From: Gammaproteobacteria bacterium
Lineage (GTDB): Bacteria; Pseudomonadota; Gammaproteobacteria; Xanthomonadales; Wenzhouxiangellaceae
Assembly: GCA_003561495.1 (NCBI GenBank)
Contig: PWWM01000136.1
Coordinates: 1 to 5,187 of the forward strand
Direction: 5' to 3'
DNA: 5,187 nucleotides
Shown here: piece after piece, positions 1 through 5,187 of the stretch
How positions within the stretch are numbered: the first letter of the stretch is position 1
Layout of the letters: every line of letters starts with the position of its first letter
Translations under genes and position numbers: made by a program
The notes under the pieces: generated by a model
What the model saw: the letters and a program-made list of their open reading frames with translations, nothing else
What the model was told of the DNA's origin: nothing
Databases searched by the model: none

Positions 1-135
1 ATCCTTGATTTTGTGAAAGCAACCGCCAGGCCATCACGGCGTTCGTATCGCTTGAGGTACATCCCATCGCACTTTCTTTCGGCAAAGGTTCGTGATCTTG
101 TGGTCCATAAAATGGAACGTAGCTTTGATTCCTAG
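1..135 (+). CDS. Possible C-terminal end of an upstream gene (partial, unidentified)
   Basis: Frame 1 is open from the left edge for 44 codons and stops at TAG (133-135); the other two forward frames hit stops within the first 15 bases. The translated tail is basic, with several Arg and Lys residues, and ends in KMERSFDS. I recognise no domain or motif and cannot name a function. It lies about 155 bases upstream of the protease gene on the same strand. A chance open frame of this length is quite possible, so the call rests only on its being the sole open forward frame and on the lack of any other gene there. Confidence 0.35.
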   Translation: MLDFVKATARPSRRSYRLRYIPSHFLSAKVRDLVVHKMERSFDS

Positions 136-289
136 GGAGGCTCTGGTGGTGCTCTGACTGGTAAGCCGAAGTGTGGCTTGCGCCCTTCAAGTCATCTAAG
201 ATGCCGTCTCAAGTGTGATCCGAGACCATGGCGCAACTTCGAAAGTCATAACGTACGTCTGTATTGTGTGATTGCTTAGGAAATCGACC
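136..289. other. Non-coding leader upstream of the protease gene
   Basis: This stretch contains no convincing gene. There is a short hairpin-capable pair (AAGCC 163-167 with GGCTT 175-179, 7-base loop) without a T-tract, so it is not a standard terminator. An 8-base palindrome ACGTACGT lies at 251-258. A TATTGT at 262-267 is a poor -10 candidate with no recognisable -35 at the right distance. A better -10-like hexamer, TAAAAT at 108-113, lies further upstream inside the partial open frame and also lacks a good -35. I cannot place the promoter. Confidence 0.5.
278..281 (+). promoter_or_regulatory. Shine-Dalgarno for the protease gene, ATG start at 290
   Basis: AGGA is followed by 8 bases and then ATG at 290-292, which is normal spacing. 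It overlaps a TTG codon reading (272) that could extend the frame by six codons, but that TTG has no purine-rich site before it. The ATG is therefore the preferred start over the TTG. Confidence 0.6.
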
Positions 290-3200
290 ATGGCCCATAC
301 CAACAGGGCTTCATTCAGTTCGCTGTCGGGTCTCGGGGAGCAATTGGTGCTACCACGTTGCAGAGTCAGGAGCTGCTGGCTGGCCTTGTTTGTCCTTGCG
401 ATGTGGGCCGGTCCTGCCTTTAGCGGGCACATGGAAGGTCCACTGGTTCGTGAAACGTCAGCGGATCTTTCTATGGTTCGAGATTGCACTTCTGTACAGG
501 AGCAACTTCCGCCGGACCGGATCGTGCTGCAGATCATCGAGGAGACTTTCCACAAGTGGCGAGAATACGATCTAGGTGGGGGTGAATTCTGCATTATTCT
601 GGACGCGCCTCATATTGAAGTGTTGACCCAACAGCAGGCAAGATCACTTCTGGAAGTCTCGGCTCGATGGATGGTGGTGGAGCCGGAGGCAGACCAGATT
701 GAAATTCTGGACCCCGAAGATCCCTCGCTGAACGTACCGCCGGCCATGCCACCCCGGACCTATGATCCTGCCCGGCGAGAAATCGAAAGGGATGAGCCCG
801 ACACCCCTGCGGAATTCACTTTTCCTGATGCGGAACCATCCGGGGTTGCAAAATACGGCTCTTATTCTCCCCAAGTAGTGATTGGTGACGATGATCGTGT
901 CCGAATCACCTCGACCACGCAGTTTCCCTGGCGAACGATTGCATTTCAGGGCATGACTTATCCCAATGATACGAGTGCCCGTTGCACGGCGTTCTTGATT
1001 GCGCCGCACGTGGCCCTGACCAATGCTCATTGTGTCTATAGGTCCGCCAGAGGGGGTTTCGCCAGCTCGGTTTCGATAGCTCCCGGACAGCGTCAGGATG
1101 TCGATGAAGGGCTGGTTATCAGGCCGTATGGATTGTGGTCCGCAAGCGACTGGGAAACCAACCAGCAGTATATCGATAATGAAGGAACTAGTGCAGCGTA
1201 TCAATACGACTACGCCTCTTCGCATTACACGGCTTCCTTCTCGAACGTACTCAATTCCACCTACATGCCCTTGGTCTTTGACATCTCACCGTCGGAGGGA
1301 AGTGAAATTCATCTTGCCGGCTACCCGGCAACCGCTCATGGTGTTAACACTTCGGCCATGTGGCATTCGACAGACGCGGTTCATTCAGTTCAAGGGCGCC
1401 TCCTGGCCTATCTGGCCGATACCAGCGGAGGCAACAGTGGCGGACCCGTATGGCAGCAGTTCTTCACACCGACCATCAGAAGAATAGTCGCCATTCATGG
1501 TTATGGTTTCCCGTCCGGCGGTTACAATTTCGGACCTCGATTGGTATGGCAGAATCAACCCTTGATTGAAAATTGGATGAATTGGGGATTGCCTTCACGC
1601 GGACTTGAGGTTGAATTGTCTGGAACCGGTTCAGGTGTTGTTTCTAGCCACATTACTCCCGGCGGCATCAGTTGTCCGGGCACCTGTTCGGGAAATTTCG
1701 CCAACAATTCAAGCGTTACTCTGGCGCAGGCTCCCTCCGAAGGTTCTTCCTTTGGCGGTTGGTCCGGCGCCTGCAGCGGTTATGCCAATACCTGTACAGT
1801 GCTTATGAACGAGCTGCAGTCAGTGGGAGCGACCTTCAATCTTGCGGAGTTTGGTACCCTGTCGGGCCATATCACAGAGGCCGACGGCAATCCCGCATTT
1901 GCAGCCCTGCTCAAGATTGTCAGTCAGTCAACTTCTGCGGTTTTCTACGCCTTCACGGATGGTCTGGGTCACTATTCGCGGCTTCTCGCCGAGGATACTT
2001 ATGACGTCACGGTGTCTTACAGTTGGCACTTGCCGAAGACCGTTGCCGGCCTGGTGATTGAAGCCGATGAATCGACGGTACTTGATGTTGAATTGGAACC
2101 GGCGCCCACTTGGCAAGTCACCGGGCAAGTGACCGATGCAGCAACCGGATGGCCATTGTATGCATCGATTGAAGTCCTGGATTTTAACCAGAAAGTCTGG
2201 ACCGATCCGGTCGATGGTACCTACAGTATTTCCTTGCAAGGAGGTTTCGAGTTCAGTCTGGCGGTCAGGGACTGGGACGACAACTACATCAGTACCACTC
2301 GCTCGGTTGGCCCTTTGACAGATCATATTGTCGAGGATTTCCTGCTCGAAGCCGATCTGGATAGCTGTTCGGCTCCCGGTTACCGCAAGGAGTACCTGTA
2401 CTACGAAGATTTTTCGGCCGATGATGGTGGATTTGTCATTGACGGCCCGGCGCCAGCGCCGTGGCAATGGGGAGCGGCGGTGACCTGGCCATTTGAATGT
2501 GGCGAGCGGAGCAATTGCTGGGGTACCAATCACGTCGGCAATTACAATGACGATGCCGATGAAGCCATCGTATCCCCGATCATTGATTTGTCAGGCATTG
2601 AGCCCGGCACAAGCCTGACTGCTCGCTGGCTGCAGGCCTGGGAAACCGAGTCGAACGCTTGGGACCAGGCCACGGCTGAGGTCAGATTCAACCAGCCACG
2701 CTGGGCGGTTATGTGGGAGAATGACAACACTTGGGAAGAGGTTGAGTGGACCGAGATGTCGTATGATCTGTCGGCGGCCGCCGGCAGTAGCGATGTGCAG
2801 TTTCGCTTCCGCCTGGTGACCGACGATTGGGTAAACGGCGCCGGATACTATGTCGATGCACTCAGAATCTTTGAAGGAGATGAGTGCAAACCTGCGCCAG
2901 GCGGCCTGGTCGTCGGGCATGTCTATGATGACAACACCGGCGAACCCCTGAATGGCGCGATGATAACCGATTCGACAACAGGATCGGTTACTCACACCGT
3001 GCCCACCCCGGATTACCCAAATGTCGACGATGCATTCTTCCTGATGTTCGTTCCCGAAGGGAGCACTACCCTCACGGTCTTTCACGCCGGCGGTTATGCT
3101 GAAGAAGAAGTTGTATTGAATATGAGCAATGGCGCGACGATAGAACAATCATTTTGGCTGCCGGCCGGCCATCTTCATGCCGATCCCGCCTCGGTGGATG

Positions 3201-4531
3201 TAACTGTGCTGCTCGGCACTGAAACAACCGTGCCACTGACCTTGCAAAATTCCGGCAACCTGGCTGCGGAATTCCAGATCGTCGAGCTCGAGGATGAGAC
3301 GATTGCTCAGGATCAGTCGGTTGCGGGGCTGGGTCCGGCAACCACCGACAGTATGCTTCTGGATGTATTGATCGTATACGCCGACATTGAAGAAGCCGAA
3401 CCGTTGCGCTCCATTCTGGAGGGGTATTCCGACCTCGATGTCGATATCTGGCTGGCCACCGGTAGTGAGGGCTCGATCCCGCCGCCGGCTGTGCTGCAGG
3501 ATTATCACGTGGTCATTACCTGGAGTAGCGGCGCCGGGGGTGCCAACTATGTCGATCGTAATCTGATGGGCGATGTGCTGGCCGACTATGTGGATGGGGG
3601 CGGCACGGTCATCCAGGCTGTTTTCAACTGGACAGATGATAGCTTCATTGGACTGGGCGGGCGTTTCGTGAGCGATAATTACAGTCCGTTTGTCAACATC
3701 AATGGCGGTCATCATTCGGCGTCTGCCGATCTGGGTACTTACGATCCAGGTCATCCATTGATGGAGGGGGTCAGCAGCGCTTCAGACTCATTCCGGAATG
3801 TCGTGGACCTGAATCCCGAGGCGACACTAGTTGCAAGTTGGGATGACGGAGAACAGTTCGTGGCCCACTTAGGCAGGGTGGTTGCGATCAATTCCTATCC
3901 AGGTTTCTACTCCAACTGGTCGGGCGATGTGGGTCAGATTTTCTACAATGCGGTGACATTTCTGGCCGCGGGCGACGATGTCGCCTGGCTCGATGAAAGT
4001 CCCAAGTCCGGTACCCTGGAAGCGAAGGGCTCGCAGTCCATTGAGCTCCATTTCAATGCGGATGTGCCGGAGGTGGACGGTCCCGGCCTGTACAACGCCA
4101 CGCTAAGGATTCACAACACCACGCCTTACGGATCACTGGACGTACCGGTCACCATGCATGTCGTGGATGAAGACTTTGCCATCCAGCTCGATCCGACCAC
4201 GTCTTCGGCGCTGGCTGATCCCGGTCAAACAGTCATCTATAGCCTGCGGGTGGGTAATGCCGGAACGGCGGTCGACACCTTCGACGTGAGCCTGTCCGGA
4301 CATGCCTGGACTACCGGGGTATCGTCAACCAGCCTGACACTGGATCCGGAAGAAAGTGAGATCTTCGAGGTCAACGTCGATATTCCCCTGGAAGCCGGTG
4401 ATGGAGCAACGGACAGCGTATTGTTGACAATCGAGTCCACGGCCGATCCACTAGGCGAGACGGCGGTGACAGCGACTCTGACAACGGGCGTGAGTCTCCT
4501 GCTCCGGGATCGTTTCGAAGCAGAACCATAA
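290..4531 (+). CDS. Large secreted multidomain V8-like (S1 family) serine protease
   Basis: Predicted exported endopeptidase of 1413 residues, far longer than simple V8-type enzymes. Seen in order: basic n-region and hydrophobic stretch (29-45, cleavage likely after AFS45); propeptide to about 195; trypsin-fold domain 196-432 with His247 (TNAHC), Asp307 (YDYA) and Ser383 (GNSGGP); 'bacterial repeat' domain 438-518 with Cys462, 466, 495 and 502; carboxypeptidase-regulatory-like beta domains 521-604 and 605-690; MAM/immune-inhibitor-A-like jelly roll 701-866; third regulatory-like domain 871-960; beta-sandwich halves 961-1001 and 1231-1292 flanking a Rossmann-like domain 1021-1227; NEW3-like domain 1296-1400; tail RDRFEAEP. 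The frame is intact to TAA. Domain names come from recalled family patterns. Export to the periplasm by Sec and onward by type II secretion is inference; the beta domains probably bind substrate, sugars or surfaces. The start could instead be GTG 347. Protease call is strong, accessory domain names less so. Confidence 0.93.
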   Translation: MAHTNRASFSSLSGLGEQLVLPRCRVRSCWLALFVLAMWAGPAFSGHMEGPLVRETSADLSMVRDCTSVQEQLPPDRIVLQIIEETFHKWREYDLGGGEFCIILDAPHIEVLTQQQARSLLEVSARWMVVEPEADQIEILDPEDPSLNVPPAMPPRTYDPARREIERDEPDTPAEFTFPDAEPSGVAKYGSYSPQVVIGDDDRVRITSTTQFPWRTIAFQGMTYPNDTSARCTAFLIAPHVALTNAHCVYRSARGGFASSVSIAPGQRQDVDEGLVIRPYGLWSASDWETNQQYIDNEGTSAAYQYDYASSHYTASFSNVLNSTYMPLVFDISPSEGSEIHLAGYPATAHGVNTSAMWHSTDAVHSVQGRLLAYLADTSGGNSGGPVWQQFFTPTIRRIVAIHGYGFPSGGYNFGPRLVWQNQPLIENWMNWGLPSRGLEVELSGTGSGVVSSHITPGGISCPGTCSGNFANNSSVTLAQAPSEGSSFGGWSGACSGYANTCTVLMNELQSVGATFNLAEFGTLSGHITEADGNPAFAALLKIVSQSTSAVFYAFTDGLGHYSRLLAEDTYDVTVSYSWHLPKTVAGLVIEADESTVLDVELEPAPTWQVTGQVTDAATGWPLYASIEVLDFNQKVWTDPVDGTYSISLQGGFEFSLAVRDWDDNYISTTRSVGPLTDHIVEDFLLEADLDSCSAPGYRKEYLYYEDFSADDGGFVIDGPAPAPWQWGAAVTWPFECGERSNCWGTNHVGNYNDDADEAIVSPIIDLSGIEPGTSLTARWLQAWETESNAWDQATAEVRFNQPRWAVMWENDNTWEEVEWTEMSYDLSAAAGSSDVQFRFRLVTDDWVNGAGYYVDALRIFEGDECKPAPGGLVVGHVYDDNTGEPLNGAMITDSTTGSVTHTVPTPDYPNVDDAFFLMFVPEGSTTLTVFHAGGYAEEEVVLNMSNGATIEQSFWLPAGHLHADPASVDVTVLLGTETTVPLTLQNSGNLAAEFQIVELEDETIAQDQSVAGLGPATTDSMLLDVLIVYADIEEAEPLRSILEGYSDLDVDIWLATGSEGSIPPPAVLQDYHVVITWSSGAGGANYVDRNLMGDVLADYVDGGGTVIQAVFNWTDDSFIGLGGRFVSDNYSPFVNINGGHHSASADLGTYDPGHPLMEGVSSASDSFRNVVDLNPEATLVASWDDGEQFVAHLGRVVAINSYPGFYSNWSGDVGQIFYNAVTFLAAGDDVAWLDESPKSGTLEAKGSQSIELHFNADVPEVDGPGLYNATLRIHNTTPYGSLDVPVTMHVVDEDFAIQLDPTTSSALADPGQTVIYSLRVGNAGTAVDTFDVSLSGHAWTTGVSSTSLTLDPEESEIFEVNVDIPLEAGDGATDSVLLTIESTADPLGETAVTATLTTGVSLLLRDRFEAEP
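335..340 (+). promoter_or_regulatory. Alternative ribosome binding site, in-frame GTG start at 347
   Basis: GGGGAG is a stronger Shine-Dalgarno match than the one before the ATG at 290. It is followed after 6 bases by an in-frame GTG (347-349, codon 20), with a TTG just before it. Starting there would give a compact signal peptide of about 26 residues instead of an unusually long 45-residue one. This is either the true start or a chance match within the coding sequence. Confidence 0.35.
875..1585 (+). other. Catalytic domain: glutamyl-endopeptidase/V8-like, residues 196-432
   Basis: The segment beginning VVIGDDDRVRI lines up without gaps with the mature start of staphylococcal V8 protease (VILPNNDRHQI), including the shared Asp-Arg. 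Cys232 and Cys248 are placed like the conserved disulfide that brackets the catalytic His loop in trypsin-fold enzymes. The triad is His247, Asp307, Ser383. Thr378, five residues before the catalytic Ser, and His403 in AIHGYG match the V8 residues Thr164 and His184 that recognise Glu at P1. The family also has a Gly-Tyr-Pro and Met-Trp pair before the Ser loop, seen here as AGYPAT and AMWHST. Glu specificity is a prediction from these matches; the alignment is by eye. Confidence 0.85.
1601..1843 (+). other. Cysteine-bearing 'bacterial repeat' beta domain, residues 438-518
   Basis: The pattern GTGSGVVSS, GGISCPGTCSGNF, VTLAQAPSEGSSF, GGWSGACSG, CTVLMN, VGATF matches the divergent InlB B-repeat/'bacterial repeat' module common in secreted enzymes of proteobacteria. 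Four cysteines (462, 466, 495, 502) could form two disulfides, which fits a folded extracellular domain. It directly follows the protease domain and probably acts as a spacer or adhesion module; that role is inference. Confidence 0.75.
2390..2887 (+). other. MAM/immune-inhibitor-A-like jelly-roll domain, residues 701-866
   Basis: It opens with YYEDFSADDGGFVIDG and continues with WQWG, CWGTN, a Tyr-Asn-Asp-Asp-Ala-Asp stretch, IVSPIIDLSG, WLQAWETES, YDLSAAAG, VQFRFRLVTDD and GYYVDALRI. This succession is typical of the accessory jelly-roll domain found in secreted peptidases, including immune-inhibitor-A relatives. Such domains often bind calcium, and the acidic residues here would allow it. 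It is flanked by regulatory-like beta domains on both sides. The exact Pfam family cannot be fixed by eye. Confidence 0.65.
3350..3970 (+). other. Rossmann/glutamine-amidotransferase-like domain, residues 1021-1227
   Basis: An alternating alpha/beta pattern is seen: LLDVLIVYAD, then a helix (EPLRSILEGY), DVDIWLA, a Tyr-His-Val-Val-Ile-Thr-Trp strand, a helix ending LADYVDGGGTVIQ, HPLMEGV, ATLVASWDDGE, GRVVAINSYPG and a final helix with FYNAVTFLA. This resembles ThuA/class I glutamine-amidotransferase-like modules in large secreted proteins. No Cys or His triad is visible at the nucleophile elbow, so it is probably a binding rather than a catalytic domain. It lies between two half beta-sandwiches. 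Confidence 0.6.
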
Positions 4532-4550
4532 GAGTTTCTCCGCAAAGGCG

Positions 4551-4598
4551 GCTGCCTGCCTGAACGCTCCTCGATGATCGGGACGCTGGCGAGGCAGC
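4551..4598 (+). other. Imperfect hairpin downstream of the protease stop
   Basis: GCTGCCT (4551-4557) pairs perfectly with AGGCAGC (4592-4598). The stem extends by GCC (4558-4560) with GGC (4588-4590) across one bulged G. The loop is 27 bases and there is no following T-tract, so it is not a canonical intrinsic terminator. It could be an mRNA 3'-end stabiliser, an attenuating structure or chance. Confidence 0.35.
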
Positions 4599-4651
4599 AT
4601 TGGCGTACTTCCAGCCTGACTTTCGGATGTTGAGTAGAACCTCTCAAATCC

Positions 4652-4656
4652 AGGAA
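4652..4656 (+). promoter_or_regulatory. Shine-Dalgarno of the collagen-like gene
   Basis: AGGAA is followed by 7 bases and ATG at 4664. This fixes the start, and the encoded peptide begins at once with a typical signal sequence. Confidence 0.75.
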
Positions 4657-4663
4657 CGGAAAA

Positions 4664-5187
4664 ATGCGTCTCACTGTCTGTTTGGTCAGCTTTGTTTTTG
4701 CCTTGGCTGCCTTCACTTCAGCATCAGCCCAAGATTCCACTTTCACCTACCAGGGACAGCTGCAGCAAGGGAATGCACCCTTTACCGGGAATGCCAACCT
4801 TGAATTTCGCCTCTTTGATCAGCCTGCTGGCGGCAATCAGATTGGAACCACTCAGACAAGGGACGATTGGCCGATAGAAGACGGGCTGTTCCAGGTCGAG
4901 CTGGATTTTGGCGCAGCAGCCTTCAACCAGCAGGCTCGTTACCTTGAAGTCCGGGTCAACGGCAGCCCCCTGACACCACGCCAAGCGGTGCGACCCACCC
5001 CGGTGGCGATGTTTGCGCTGGACGGGAATGAAGGGCCGGCGGGGCCTCAAGGCGATACTGGGCCGGAAGGACCCACCGGACCAACAGGCGATACCGGGCC
5101 GCCAGGACCAACCGGACCGAAAGGTGATCCGGGCGATCAGGGGCCACAGGGACCACAGGGTCCTCAAGGGCCGGAAGGACCTCAAGG
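4664..5187 (+). CDS. Secreted collagen-like protein (5' part, runs off the right edge)
   Basis: The frame is open for 174 full codons to the window edge. Residues 1-22 form a Sec signal peptide, with cleavage expected after SASA and Gln23 following. Residues 27-118 are a small conserved N-terminal domain: FTYQGQL, a Leu-Glu-Phe-Arg-Leu-Phe-Asp strand, DGLFQVELDFG, ARYLEVRVNG and TPRQAVRPTPVA. I know this pattern from bacterial surface or fibre proteins, where it precedes collagen or tail-fibre-like regions. From Gly121 onward there are 18 unbroken Gly-X-Y triplets, rich in GPT, GPQ, GDT and GPE, and the edge cuts the next one. Such proteins form extracellular trimeric fibres. The C-terminal domain, which normally drives trimerisation or anchoring, lies outside the window. 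The neighbour upstream is the large protease on the same strand. Function beyond a surface or matrix structural role is unknown. Confidence 0.9.
   Translation, partial: MRLTVCLVSFVFALAAFTSASAQDSTFTYQGQLQQGNAPFTGNANLEFRLFDQPAGGNQIGTTQTRDDWPIEDGLFQVELDFGAAAFNQQARYLEVRVNGSPLTPRQAVRPTPVAMFALDGNEGPAGPQGDTGPEGPTGPTGDTGPPGPTGPKGDPGDQGPQGPQGPQGPEGPQ
5024..5187 (+). repeat. Nine-base-periodic collagen-coding repeats
   Basis: Eighteen consecutive nine-base units each begin with a GGN codon and encode Gly-X-Y. The last seven units are the most alike at the DNA level (variants of GGNCCNCAG). Several differ mainly at third codon positions, which suggests growth by duplication followed by silent change. 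The array continues beyond the window. Confidence 0.9.

Larger units (their letters stand above)
4532..4663. other. Intergenic gap between protease and collagen-like genes
   Basis: A 132-base stretch with no gene. It contains one imperfect hairpin (4551-4598, listed separately). A possible weak promoter is TTGGCG (4600-4605), a 17-base spacer, then TCGGAT (4623-4628), which keeps only three of six consensus -10 bases. I would not rely on it. Whether the downstream gene has its own promoter cannot be settled from the sequence. Confidence 0.5.

Noticed and set aside
163..179. Hairpin AAGCC/GGCTT as a terminator of the upstream partial gene
   Set aside because: The stem is only 5 base pairs and no T-tract follows.
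251..258. Palindrome ACGTACGT as an operator
   Set aside because: A single 8-base palindrome is too common, and no second copy or well-placed promoter is visible.
272..289. TTG start six codons upstream of the ATG of the protease gene
   Set aside because: It has no purine-rich ribosome site at the right distance and would place the AGGA before ATG 290 inside the coding sequence.
1178..1290. Possible frameshift or lesion near the catalytic Asp, because YDYA is followed by polar SSHYTAS instead of the usual hydrophobic strand
   Set aside because: The frame continues without break into the expected GYP, MWHST and GNSGGP motifs, so this is sequence divergence and not a broken gene.
1928..2533. 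201-codon open frame on the minus strand
   Set aside because: It lies wholly opposite the intact protease gene, has no recognisable domain or ribosome site, and is best explained as a shadow of the coding strand's codon bias.
3149..3754. Second 201-codon open frame on the minus strand
   Set aside because: Fully antisense to the Rossmann-like part of the protease; the composition looks like a reverse reading of Asp/Gly-rich codons and shows no known motif.
4724..5185. Minus-strand open frame across the collagen-like gene
   Set aside because: The sense strand has a signal peptide, a conserved N-terminal domain and perfect Gly-X-Y periodicity; the antisense frame is low-complexity Arg/Pro/Trp sequence produced by reading those repeats backwards.

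Overview
The window looks like a piece of a Gram-negative bacterial chromosome of moderately high GC, most likely a gammaproteobacterium of the Xanthomonadales/Wenzhouxiangella type. That placement is an inference. It rests on the style of the two secreted proteins and on a C-terminal RDRFE tail that I associate from memory with such organisms. No rRNA, tRNA, CRISPR array, insertion sequence or phage gene is visible.

Layout. Positions 1-135 hold an open frame that enters from the left edge and ends at TAG; it may be the last 44 codons of an upstream gene. Positions 136-289 are a short non-coding leader. Positions 290-4531 are one very large gene (1413 codons) for a secreted multidomain serine protease. 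Its parts in order are: signal peptide, propeptide, a V8/glutamyl-endopeptidase-like catalytic domain with a complete His-Asp-Ser triad, a cysteine-bearing 'bacterial repeat' domain, two carboxypeptidase-regulatory-like beta domains, a MAM/immune-inhibitor-A-like jelly roll, a third regulatory-like domain, a beta-sandwich interrupted by a Rossmann/glutamine-amidotransferase-like domain, a final NEW3-like beta domain and the short RDRFE tail. Positions 4532-4663 are intergenic with one imperfect hairpin. From 4664 to the right edge runs the 5' part of a second secreted protein: a signal peptide, a short conserved globular N-terminal domain, then Gly-X-Y collagen-like repeats that continue past the window.

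Both complete starts have good Shine-Dalgarno sequences and both products carry export signals, so the region looks like an extracellular or cell-surface locus. The two genes point the same way, but the 132-base gap gives no proof of an operon. The most informative details are in the protease. A Val-Val-Ile-Gly-Asp segment lines up with the mature N-terminus of staphylococcal V8 protease. The Thr and His that set Glu specificity in that family sit at the matching places. A Rossmann-like domain appears to be nested inside a beta-sandwich. I found no clearly new defence, mobile or regulatory system.
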